Source: Histoplasma ohiense
Taxonomy: Eukaryota; Ascomycota; Eurotiomycetes; Onygenales; Ajellomycetaceae
Length of the DNA stretch: 64,000 nt
Reading direction: 5' to 3'
Assembly: GCA_017607445.1 (NCBI GenBank)
Contig: JAEVHH010000006.1
Location: 2,480,001-2,544,000, forward strand
Part shown: positions 35,601 through 46,250 of the stretch, piece by piece
Layout: each line of letters begins with the position of its first letter
How positions within the stretch are numbered: position 1 is the stretch's first letter
Notes under the pieces: generated by a model
The model's input: the letters and a program-made list of their open reading frames with translations, nothing else
What the model was told of the DNA's origin: nothing
Databases searched by the model: none
Made by a program: the position numbers and the translations under genes

Positions 35601-37029
35601 ATGATCTCAATATATGCAAGATCTTTTGAAAATCAATCTGAATTCTCTATCATCTTCAATGATCACAATGTGTGCTTGCAATAGTTGAATGATCAAATCT
35701 GTGAATGAGAGCAGCAATTAGCTATTCTGTATACACAACAGCAGCTCAATAAGTTGAAAGTGCAGATTCATGAAGATACTCTCATTGAGTCTCAATTAAT
35801 TCAGAATATCACCACAGAATCATCACAAAATCGACCTGCAGATGATACAGATGATGATGATGAGACATCATTAAAATTGAAGATTAAGAACTACTATTGA
35901 GAAAAAAATATATTAGAATTCAAAGACTATAAAGATTGAATGTTGACTCTCTTTACATATCATCACTGATATTATCAAAAGAAAGAACACAAGATAAATG
36001 ATGCTAAACTCTATCTTGATGCTCACATTAAGCAGAAATGATTGAATTTTGTATCATTGTATGAGAGATGTGAAGGAGCAACATCATTGACTTTCAACAA
36101 TATATTATCACATCTAGAAATGCAAATTAACAATCCACAGAATCAGCACTGATTGATGAGTCAAAGATTTCAGAATATGAAACAACAAGAGTAGCAATCA
36201 ATATATAACTTCTCTAAATATCTCAAAGACTGAGAATACTACTTATCCTCATATAGTGAAGAACAAAGAATGAATAACTTGTATAGTAAGACATTGAAGA
36301 TACTACACACTGAATTCAACTATTGAAATCAAGAACCTCAGAACTATGAAGAGTTGCTTTGAACTCTACAGACTCTTGAGAAAAATATATCAGAGCAACA
36401 GTGTGCTATTCACAAAGACAAACCTGCAATATTCATAGAAAATCAGCATCATTCTGATAAATCTAGCAATCATTGAAACAAAAGAAAATGAGAGAAACAG
36501 ATGAGTTCAACTGAACAAATCAAGAAAGATAAATATAACTGAATGAAGAAATATTCTCACTGCTATAAGAAGAGTCATATTGCAAATTATTGTTGAATGT
36601 TACATCTCAAAAAGCACAATCAAGTCTGATAAGCAAAAAATCAACAATTTCAATCATAGAAGCAGCTGCTGCATTGAGAATACAAACAACTAAACTGCAA
36701 GATAAACAGTTATTGATGATGAATATATAGATACTGACAGAAGCAGAATGGGTGATGATGTGGATACTAATGAATTCTGACACAGATGTGAACTTCATAT
36801 CCCACATCTGAGTATCAAAATATTTCTCAAAGACAGAAGATAAATCAAAAGTAGTGGAAGCAGTTGATAATCATAAGATTAAATCATATAAACAACAAAA
36901 AGCTGCAATGAAGATTATTGATGATGAATATATTCTTCAAGAAGAATTCCACCATTTTGAAGAGGCTGATATTGGCAGATATGATGTAATTTTGAGCATG
37001 CTGTAATTGAAAGCTGTGAACTCTGATAT
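35601..37029 (+). pseudogene. Gyp2-H gag and protease start
   Basis: Gag ATG at 35601 (MISIYARSFENQ). A Gln-rich coiled coil (35715-35790) is followed by an Asp-rich stretch, a capsid part (35990-36300, KKEHKINDAKLYLDAHIKQK), and a zinc-knuckle remnant near 36550-36600 (SHCYKKSHIANYC, first Cys apparently Tyr). The protease motif is degenerate (M-N-S-D-T-D-V-N-F-I-S near 36770-36805). Interrupted by Gyp3-I at 37029. Confidence 0.82.
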
Positions 37030-37274
37030 TGTGAAGAGTAACAGTAGAAGATAGTTTATAGCGTAGCAGAGATAATAGTAATATATTGTAGAGTGTAGTA
37101 TAGTAGTGTAATGTAGTGTAGCTAATCACTAAGAAAGAAAAGAAAGAGAAAGAAGATGTGCGAAATACATACATCAATATATATATACATATAGAAATAG
37201 TAATAGTGAGAGTATAATGGAAAGAGATAAGAATAAGTGAAGATAATAAGGAAATAATAAACAAGTGCATTACA
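37030..37274 (-). repeat. Gyp3-I 3' LTR, lacking its outer 18 bp
   Basis: Starts at TGTGAAGAG, which is base 19 of the standard 263-bp LTR; the outer 18 bp (TGTGAGATGTAGTGACAG) are absent. The new start still reads TG. Either an alternative end was used at integration or a small deletion restored a TG by chance. Confidence 0.85.
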
Positions 37275-37629
37275 ATTGCTCCTCTTTTTTATAAGAGCTG
37301 TTCTCAGCAATTGTATAGATTGCTTGCTAGTAGATAATTGCATTCCCATATTGTAAGTTCTGCTTGTTGATAGCAGTGTATCAATTGTGTCCTCTAGATA
37401 GCTTGTATACACATTGTTATTGATTTTCTAATGAGGTGGAATTGATGGATTCTTTGGTTGCTAGAGGTTGCATGCAGAGAAGCAAAAAGAATTTCTTTTC
37501 TCTTGAAGATTTCTCTTCTCTTTTAACTTGATCATCATCAAAGCTTCTTACCTTTCTGCTGCAATTTTTCATCTTCAATAAAAAATTTTTAAATTTTCAT
37601 TGATTCTCTCTTTCTCTCTCTTTTCATTG

Positions 37630-38619
37630 ATATGAGTTTTCTTGATTATCTCAATTTTAAGTAAGTTGATCTCTGATTGATGCTTATCACATATTATTGC
37701 TGGTGTTCCCTGCCAGTGGCATTATTAGTGTGGTCATGTGTGCCACTAGCTCATTTCCATATAGTGCCATTCACTGTTCACTTGTTATTTTGCTCTAGAT
37801 TTAGCTCTAATCATATGACACACAACAGTTGGATTTCATGTGAATGTTGTGTCTCTAGACTTGAGAACATCAATTTTTGATGTGCATTGAAGTCAAATAC
37901 TCAGAAGTATTGTGAGACTTGTGTCTCTGCAGAAAAATTCTGCAAACTCATGAGTAATTCTCTTTAATTCTTATTTCCTTTTTCTTTTTCTTCAAATTTG
38001 TTTTTGAATAGATAGTAGTGCTTTTAGCAATGTTGATATACTGATAATGATGCTAGATGCATGATACACCTCTTCTGAGATGCATCATGCACAGATGAGT
38101 GTTTATTTTTGTGGGGGTGGCAGTCAGAGAGAATATAGCCAATCACAAAAGTCATCTTTATCATTTGATAAAACAATTGAACACATCTTGCCTGGCAATG
38201 CTGTCTGCTCAGAGCAGAGCAGAGATAAATGCTCTGTGATTTCAGCACTGAGCAGCAGCTGAGTCTGCAGAGATGCAGGTTTTGAAGACTATAATTATAT
38301 CTGATTCTTTCAGAGCAGAGACATTAGAGAAAGAGAAGAATGTGAAGAAGAGAATTTTAAGAATGATGAGCTTTGAAAGCTTTGTAATAAAGAAGTTGAC
38401 TGAGAAAGAGTTGACTGAAGAGAGATTGACTGAAGAGAAGTTGAAGAAGTTGATTGAAGAGTCAATGAAGAAGATTGTGAAAATATCAGTGACTGCAGCA
38501 GTGTCTGTGATGTCTGCTTTCTTTGTCAATTTGTCACTGACATCTGTGGAGCAGAGGGAGAGGGTGCTCTGAACAGTGAAGAAATAAGAGAAGAAAATGA
38601 GAGGAAATGTCTTTCTTCA
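37630..38619 (+). pseudogene. Antisense accessory ORF of Gyp3, copy I
   Basis: Second copy of the ORF at 13559. It has the same first intron (37661-37716, GTAAGT...TGCCAG), the Cys-rich exon (SWISCECCVSRLENINF, later YCETCVSAEKFC) and the acidic tail. The tail is longer than in P and, reading TGA as Trp, holds several copies of a short V/I-D-W-x-x motif (38390-38460). A later Cys-rich part (CSSVCDVCFLCQF) is followed by an acidic end cut at 38619. Conservation between two independent copies supports a real gene. Function unknown. Confidence 0.55.
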
Positions 38620-39154
38620 TATGATGGATTAGCATTTATTAGTAATTAACTTACACAATCAACTCCTCTTCTGCACCCGCTCGTTCCTGGCTGTTGTGAC
38701 CTTGCATAACCCTCGATGTTCTTCCACTTTGTGCTCCATGCTTGTGTAGTCTCTAATGATTCTTTCATGTAGCCTTCAATGATTCTTCTGCTCCATGCTC
38801 TGTACTTGTGTAGTTTCTAATGATTCTTTCATATAGCTCTCAATAATTCTTCTGTTTTATGTTTTGTGCTTGTATAGTTTCTAATGATTCTTCTGTGTAG
38901 CTTTCAATGATTCTCTCATCTCATACTTCATACTTGTGTAGTTTCTAACAATTCTTCTGTGTAGTCTTTAATATTCTTCCACTCTGTGCTTCACTGTGGA
39001 GTGGCTTCTGATATTCTTTCATCTCAAATTTCCCTCTATAAGAACCCTTTTTGTATGATCTTTTCTTTTGATTTCTTTTCTCTTTCTTTTCTTAATCAAT
39101 TTGTAATCTGTATTAGAATAGTGCTAGATTGTTAATCAAAGTATGTCTGTTACA
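38620..39154 (+). repeat. Gyp1-J 5' LTR
   Basis: 535 bp. The start reads TATGATGG instead of TGTGATGG, a G-to-A change in the terminal dinucleotide; the end is CTGTTACA. CpGs remain around 38677-38720 (CCGCTCG, CCTCGATG). Confidence 0.9.
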
Positions 39155-39401
39155 TTACAAATTGATTTTTCTGTGTTTAAGATCTGAGTGCTTTGTTATT
39201 AGTTTTTACATCTGAGTGTGTTGTTATCAGTTCTTATACTCAAGTGTGTTGTTTACAGATCTGAGTGTCTAGTTGTTACAAGAGATCTCTTGTGAGTCTG
39301 AGTGCTCTTATTGTTAGTTATATAGATTGTTGTGTCTAAGTGTCTGAGATACAATCAACTGTGTTCTATGAGATCTGAGTATCTATGAACTGTAATGCTG
39401 T
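39155..39401 (+). other. Gyp1-J leader, first part
   Basis: Leader with the usual GAGTG-TTGTTATTAG repeats. It is cut at 39401; GCTGT (39397-39401) recurs at 45102-45106, where the leader continues to the gag ATG at 45237. Confidence 0.82.
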
Positions 39402-39808
39402 TGTAATGACTCATGAGTGTACTTCAATTAACGATCTAGCACTATCCTAAATACAGATTACAAATTGATTAAGGAAAGAAAGAGAAAAGAGATCAGAAGA
39501 AAAGGTCATATGAAGAAGGTTCTTATAGAGAGGAGATCAAGGTGGAAGAATATCAGAAGCCACTCCACAGTGGAGCATGAAGTGGAGTATGAAGTGGAAG
39601 AATGTTGAGGGTTACACGAAAGAATCATTAGAACTACACAAGCGCGGAGTGCAAGGCAGAAGGAGTTACACAGAAGAATTGTTAGAGGCTACACAAGCGC
39701 AGAGCACAATAACAGAGACAAGTAGGTGTACATGAGCGCGGGTGTGAAATGTGAGGCAGGAGGGGTTGGTTGTGTAAGTTAACTACTAACAGATGCTAAC
39801 CCATCACA
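39402..39808 (-). repeat. Gyp1b-K 3' LTR
   Basis: 407 bp, ending CCCATCACA. It shares both ends with Gyp1 LTRs but has fewer internal repeats. A CpG-rich island of the ancestral sequence persists here (AAGCGCGGAG, GAGCGCGGG). Confidence 0.92.
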
Positions 39809-42800
39809 TTATCCCCCCCTACCAGAGTGAGCAATGACTCGTAGGCATCGAGGGCAGCAGTATTCTCCAAGGCAGACGCGGGTTCCCAGGTCGGACAATT
39901 GTATCCTACCCATTTGACAAGGTATTTGCAGTGGTGGTGGTTGATTCTATCATCAAGAATCACTTCAATCTCTCATTCAAGTTTGTTATCTTCTTCTATA
40001 ATGGCAGATGGCTGTCAGTTGAAGATTCTCTGTGAAGAGAATGAATCCTCAACTGCAGATTGGAGCAGGTTCATGTGAAAGATGTTGTGGATGTCTGATG
40101 AGATGTCAAGTTGATAATTGTGTGTGTCTAGCATCTTCATCACAGTATATTTGATGTGATGGTAATTCAGTATATGTGAGAAGTGATCTGTCTTTATGTT
40201 CTTGAGATCTAATCAGATCTTGTCTTCTATATAATATTGAGTTGCAGAACTTCTTCTGATGTTCATTTGATTCTTATAATCTTACTGAGTACTGACTATG
40301 AAAGCTTCTGCTCATTTGCAGACTTTCTTAAGCTTGCTCACAATGTTATCTGCTGCTTGTATGAGACTGTGGATGTATATGATTTCTCAGAGATTCTCAG
40401 AGAAGTCTAGAACTTCTAAATTGTATTCATGCAGAAGAAAGAATGAGCTTATATCTGTTGTGACAGAGTTTCAGTCATTGATTGCAATCTTGATGTGTGA
40501 TAGCAGATGGCTTCAGTTGTCTTGTATGTAATTGTAGAACTTACAAAGAATATTCTTTACTGTTTGTATCATTCTCTCTGTAACTTCATCAGTCTCTGAG
40601 TGATACACTGTTGACAATTTTTGTTCAATTCTTAGCAGCTGGCATATGCAGATTCAGAGTGCACTGATGAATTGACTGTCTCTATCTGATACAATGAATG
40701 AAGACAGACTGTGTATATAATAGAACAGGCTTTGAACAAAGACATCTGCAACTACTTCAGCATTCATTCTATCACAGAATTGCAGTATTACATTCTTGCT
40801 GAGATGATTGACAATAACTAGAATGTTCATAGAATCTTCACTCTCAGATAGAGAAACTGCAAAGTTGATTGCTATATCACATCAGATTCATTCAGAGATA
40901 GGCAGAGATTTCAACATCTCTTTTCATCATTTATGTCATACTGTTACTGAGCCACAGCAATTGCAATTGCATACAAACTGATGTACATTCTTTGATATAT
41001 TCAGTCAGTAGAAGTCTCAGACTACAATGCTGTACATAATCTCACAGTCTGAATGCTCAGTCATTGATGAGTTGTAAATCTTCTGCATGATTCATATTCA
41101 TAGAGATTCTGAATCAGGGATCCATTGTCTGTCTCAGAAGTGTAGACATTCATCATCATCAATTGAGCATGTTGAGATGTCTGTTTTTGAGTATACATCT
41201 GCAGAGAATCAAGATGCTCTGCTTTGTACAGCTTCAGCAGCTTGTTGTCAGAATTTGTCTGTCTCTGTTGCTTATCTCCATTGCTCTTCAAGTGAGGAAT
41301 ATTGAGTATGGAATTGATTAATGTGTATACAGAGTTCATCTGACTGCATGGGACTTTCTATAATTACAGAGTCAATTAACTGATGCTCTCAGTGTTTCCA
41401 TCTGTCATTCAGATCATTGAATGGTATATCTTGTTCTTGATAAGATAGAGCATCCACAAGGGTGTTTTCTGCTTCTGATCAATAGCAAATCATGAATGAG
41501 AATTGGTTAAGAAACAATGACCAGTGCATATACCTCTCAGTGAGCTTACAAGTGATTGTGAAATATTTCAGATTTTTATGATTGATAACAATCTTGAACC
41601 TCTCAATGCTCATGAGTTTGAACTCTTATTCTTTGAGACATCATATAATCACTAGAAGCTTCTTGTTGTAGATCTTGTAATTGCATTTGATGAGTGACAT
41701 CTTCTTCAAGATGAAGACATAAGATTATAGAACATCTTCATTATTATATTGCATTAGTGTCTCATCTACTACATAATCTGAGGTGTCTGTTTCAAGAATC
41801 ATATGCTTATCTGAATTGAATGATTGCAGCATTGAGGTGTTTGTGAACATACACTTCAGCTTTTTGAATGCTGCATCCACTTCATCAGTTCATTGAAATA
41901 CAGCATCTTTTCAGGTCAAATCTGTCAGTGATTGTACAATATCAGAGAAGTCTTTGATGAATCTTCAGTAGAAGTTGACAAATTCTAGAAAGCTTCTAAT
42001 CTCTTTTACTGAGACTGATATCTCTCAGTTGAGGATTGCTTCCATCTTTTTAGAATTCATGCATACACTCTTTTCAGCTTCAATGATGAATTCTAGATAG
42101 ATTGTAGACTTGATCTCAAAGTTGCATTTGTCAATGTCCACTTGCAGTTCAGCTTTTCATAGACAGTCAAGCATTTATTGTATATGCTTACAGTGCTCAG
42201 TGAGCAATTCATCAGTGAAGATCAAGATATCATTCATGTATACTGAGATGATCTCATTGAGCAGATCTCATAGAGCTCAGTTAATGTATTTCTGAAACAT
42301 ACTCAGAGTATTCACTAATTCAAAGGGGGTCACTGTCCATTCATATAATCTGTAACACATACAAAAGACAGTTAGCCATTCATCATCTTCATTAATTCTT
42401 ATCTTGTAGAAGGCTGCAGAGATGTCAAGTTTCATAAATCATTTTACTTTTTCTATTCATTCAAGCATTTCATTGATGAGTGAAAGAGAATATTGATTCT
42501 TCTGTGTAATCTTATTGAGCTTTTGATAGTTGATGCAGAATTGTAAGTCTTTTTCTGATTTCTTTGCAAACAGTACAGATGCTGCAGCAGATGAGTTGCT
42601 AACATAAATAAAGTCTTTGTCTAGTAATTCATTGAGTGTTTTTTGTAGAACAAGAAGTTCATTGTGTGATATGCTGTAGAGAGAATCTCAGAGTGATTGT
42701 GAGTTCTTACTGTCTTTCTTGATGAGTTCAATTGTATGATCTATACTGTGTTCTCAATGAGAGGGAAGCTTTTCAGCTTTCTTTTCATTGAATATGTCTG

Positions 42801-43427
42801 TGAAGTTCTTGTACAATTTGAGTAGTTCTTTGCATAGTTTCTTGGGATTCTTGAGTTCTAGTTTTTCTAACACTTTCTTGATATTCATCATGCTAGCAGT
42901 GAACACTTGGACATTCTTCTTCTTGTGTGCTTGATGAATTAGTAGCTTGAATGCTTCTGCTGATACCTGGGTGGGATCAGTGGTTCTGTTGATATTCTTT
43001 TCATAAACACAGTTGCCTTCTGAGAAGATTAGACAATGATTGCATGTGTCTATCAGAGTTTCAAATTCTGTAAGCTATGACAGACTGAGTATTAAGTCAT
43101 ACTCAAGATCTTGCACTTCATATGTGTAAACATTCCTTTTTTCATGTCCTTCTACATTGATGTTGAACTTTATCATATTGTAGGAGGTGGATCCTCTGAG
43201 GCCATTGAATTCACTGAGCTTACACAGTTTGGAAAAGAGGATACACTGAAGCTTATGCTTTTCAACCAACTGAGTGTTTATAAGAGTGTAGTGAAGGAAA
43301 CCACTGTCTATCATTGCTCATACATTGATTAGACTATTTACAATAACAGAGACTATGATCATATCTGTTTGTATTTTCTGTTCAAACCTTCAGCTTGCTT
43401 CTTGCTTCTTAAGCTCTCATTCACATT
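39809..43427 (-). pseudogene. Gyp1b-K pol with chromodomain
   Basis: Protease Asp-Ser-Gly retained (43075-43314, MIDSGFLHYTLIN). RT box changed to Tyr-Met-Asn-Asp near 42228-42243. Then RNase H, integrase HHCC near 40950-41060, integrase core, and a chromodomain near 39850-40020. The end next to the LTR still has CpGs (GACTCGTAGGCATCGAGG, GACGCGGG, GGTCGG), unusual for internal sequence here. Confidence 0.88.
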
Positions 43428-44432
43428 TTAGAATGAGAGCTCTTTGTTTCTCTGTCCTTATTCATTTGTAGATGTAGTTGCATTCACACACAGTGTAGAA
43501 GCTGGAACCACTGTGTTGATACACTGACTTACAAAGTGCTCCAGTCTATTGCAACAGATGCAAACTTCTCAGATGATTCAATCAGTAACTTCTCATTCAG
43601 AGAGATCAGATATTCTTGACTGTTCTATGTTCACATGAGAGGTTCAATTCATGGTGTCTGCAGGGGTGGTTGGTGTAGTCAAAGCAGTGATAGATGTAAA
43701 GTTCTGCCTGCAATTGTTACAGCTTTCTTATACAGCATTGAAATGTGCAAGGTTGTTGTTGAGTTGACACAAATGAGTGCAGTAGTCATGATAATACAAG
43801 AACATAAGATGCAAAATGCAGAGCTTAAGCAGTTCAAAACTGATATACTGATTCAGAAGATTAATTTTCACAGCATCATCTCAGTTCTGTTCTTCTGCTT
43901 CACAGATTTTGCTATTGAAATCAGACAGATAATTCACTAGAGAAGTATTCCACTGATGATTTCTGTTTAGCCACTGCATCACACACACTTGCAGTGTAGG
44001 GTTCAAGAATAGAACATTCAGTTGACAAAAGACTTCTTCAGAGATACACATTTCATGTGTGTATGACTCAATTCAGAGTTGAAATTTTGCTAGAGTGTCT
44101 TCTTCTAGCTGACTATGAATATAGTGAGCTTGCAAAAGCAGAGAGTCTATCACAGACTCATCTTCTTCAAGCTTAGTTTTTGTCTTTCATTTTCAGACTA
44201 GATAAATTGAGAGCTCTTCTGCAAACTTGTTGAGAAGAGAAAGGTGTTTTTTTCTTTTATACACAGAAAGCATTGACATCTGTATGATTTCTGATGTATT
44301 TGTGCTCAGATGATTCAGTTGTTGTTGAAGCTCTGTCATCTGCAAAAATTGCTGCTGAAGGAAATTACAAAGCTCAGCATTATCTTTGACAAGACTCCAG
44401 TTCTCACTTATGAAAAAGTGTTCATAATTCAT
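43428..44432 (-). pseudogene. Gyp1b-K gag
   Basis: ATG at 44432 (MNYEHFFISENWSLVKDNAE). The N-terminus is Gln-rich (LQQQFLQMTELQQQLNHL). The first 80 codons are open (44193-44447). A zinc knuckle near 43525-43570 reads CICCNRLEHFVSQC by reverse translation of the minus strand. The sequence diverges from Gyp1 gag except at the start and the knuckle. Confidence 0.83.
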
Positions 44433-44701
44433 CTCATTTTTATACAAGGTTATAGTTCTTAGTTCTGATAGCTTGGAGATCAGAAGGTTCAGTTCTTATT
44501 CTTGAAGAAAATACTTCATAAGCACTCAGACTTCTTCACAGCACTATCACAGTGATGCAGCTTTGTAGAACTTTGAAAATTGTGAATGTTATCACAACAA
44601 CACAGCTTTGTGAAGACTTGATAACTTATTCTTAACTTGAGCATCTGAGTGCAATCATAAACATAGAGCACTCAGGCCAACACAGATGAATCAATTTGTA
44701 A
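44433..44701 (-). other. Gyp1b-K leader
   Basis: Leader between gag and 5' LTR, shorter than in Gyp1, with only one or two of the CACTCAG motifs. No gene. Confidence 0.7.
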
Positions 44702-45101
44702 TGTAATGAGTGTACTTCAATTAATGATCTAGCACTATCCTAAATACAGATTACAAATTGATTAAGAAAAGAAAGAGAAAAGAGATCAGAAGAAAAGGTT
44801 GTATAAAGAAGATTCTTATAGAGAGAAGATCAAAGTGAAAGAATATCAGAAGCCACTCCACAGTGGAGCACAGAGCAGAGTACAGAGTGGAAGAACATTG
44901 AGGATTATACAAAAGAATTGTTAGAACTACATGAGCATGAAGTGTGAGGCAGAAGGGGTTACACAGAAGAATCATTAGAGGCTACACAAGCACAGAGCGC
45001 AATAACAGAGACAAGTAGATGTACACAAGCGCGGGTGTGAAATGTGAGGCAGAAGGGGTTGGTTGCGTAAGTTAACTACTAACAGATGCTAACTCATCAC
45101 A
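44702..45101 (-). repeat. Gyp1b-K 5' LTR
   Basis: 400 bp, plus strand TGTAATGAG...AACTCATCACA; followed by TSD GCTGT. Confidence 0.92.
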
Positions 45102-45236
45102 GCTGTGAATAGTGTTCACAAAGAAGCTTGACAAAGCTTAGTGCTGCAACACTGTGAATAGTGTCTGTGAGAGAACTGAGTGTCTACAAGTATTTCTTTT
45201 CTTTTTTTTTATTATTACATGTCTCTAGATATTGAA

Positions 45237-46250
45237 ATGAACTATAAACAATTCTATGAACACCCACTGCATCTGAATGCAGTGGATGACAACTTAGATC
45301 TATAAAGTATCCTTCAGCAGCAAGTGCTACAGATGGCTGAATTGCAATGATGATTTGCTGAAATAAGCACTTCTGCATTCACTGTTCCTTCTATACCCAC
45401 ATCTCACAAAAAGCCCTCAAGAGAGAAGCTTTCAATCCTTGATAAATACAAGAGAGATCTAGCACTCTATCTTATATGAAAGTCAAAAATGAATATCAAA
45501 TTGAACATTGATGAATGAGCAATAGACTTGCTATTCAATCAAGTGTGGTATATCCATAGCAGATTGAATGATGATGTGTTAGCAAAATTTCAACTCTGAA
45601 TGAGTCATTGTCAGAACTATCAGTGTACATCAGAGCTAGTCTTCTGACAACTCAACTCTCTCTTTCTTGATTCTACACTTCAAGTCAAGATGTTAAACTG
45701 GCTTAATTAAACTTGTCAGATGAATATTGCATTGACAATTTATCTTTCTGAATTTGATTGCAAGCTTCTAGAAGCAGATGAGCAAGACTGAAATGACACT
45801 GTCAAAATCAACATATTGTTCAAGAACTTGAACTTTCAGTTGTATAATCAAAATATAGAATATTCAAAGTTCTCAATATACAGTGAATTCTGCACTGATT
45901 TTTGTCTGTTGAACAACAATCTGTCTCAGTTCTGTATGCTTCAAAATTGCAGAGAATTCTGTTGAATAAATGCATACACTCTGAACTGCTCTGCAGCACC
46001 TCTCACCTTCAAATCAGAATCAATGAACTGAATCTTACATGTAAACACAAGTCACTCAAGAGTCTTCAATGTCTCAGAGAAGAATGCTGCTGACTGAATT
46101 GTCAGAGAAGTCTGCATATGCTGTGATAAGTCAGAGCACTTTGTGAATCAATGTTCAAATGCAATCATCTTGAGTAAACTTCTCACACACATAAATACTG
46201 TGTTGTCTGTGAATAGACAAGAACAGAGAAAAGATGAGCTCTTGCTCTAA
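45237..46250 (+). pseudogene. Gyp1-J gag
   Basis: ATG at 45237 (MNYKQFYEHPLHLNAVDDN), stop TAA at 46248-46250. Zinc knuckle near 46115-46160 (CICCDKSEHFVNQC). Several TGA and TAA breaks. Confidence 0.85.

Larger units (their letters stand above)
35244..37029 (+). mobile_element. Gyp2 copy H, 5' part only
   Basis: Plus-strand Gyp2: LTR 35244-35514 (271 bp, TGTAATAGATG...CTTTTACA), leader to 35600, gag, and protease region up to 37029, where Gyp3-I starts. Its pol and 3' LTR are absent from the window. Confidence 0.9.
37030..38619 (-). mobile_element. Gyp3 copy I, 3' end only
   Basis: Minus-strand Gyp3: a 3' LTR of 245 bp (37030-37274), polypurine tract, and the 3' noncoding/antisense-ORF region, stopping at 38619 where Gyp1-J begins. 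Its gag, pol and 5' LTR are missing. It is inserted in Gyp2-H between gag and RT. Confidence 0.88.
39402..45101 (-). mobile_element. Gyp1b copy K, complete chromovirus
   Basis: 5700 bp, LTRs of 407 bp (39402-39808) and 400 bp (44702-45101), TSD GCTGT. Pol is close to Gyp1, but gag and LTR differ enough to call it a subfamily. The left LTR has about 7 extra bases near its start (TGTAATGACTCATGAGTG versus TGTAATGAGTG). The minus-strand polypurine tract GGTAGGGGGGGATAA abuts the 3' LTR. Confidence 0.94.
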
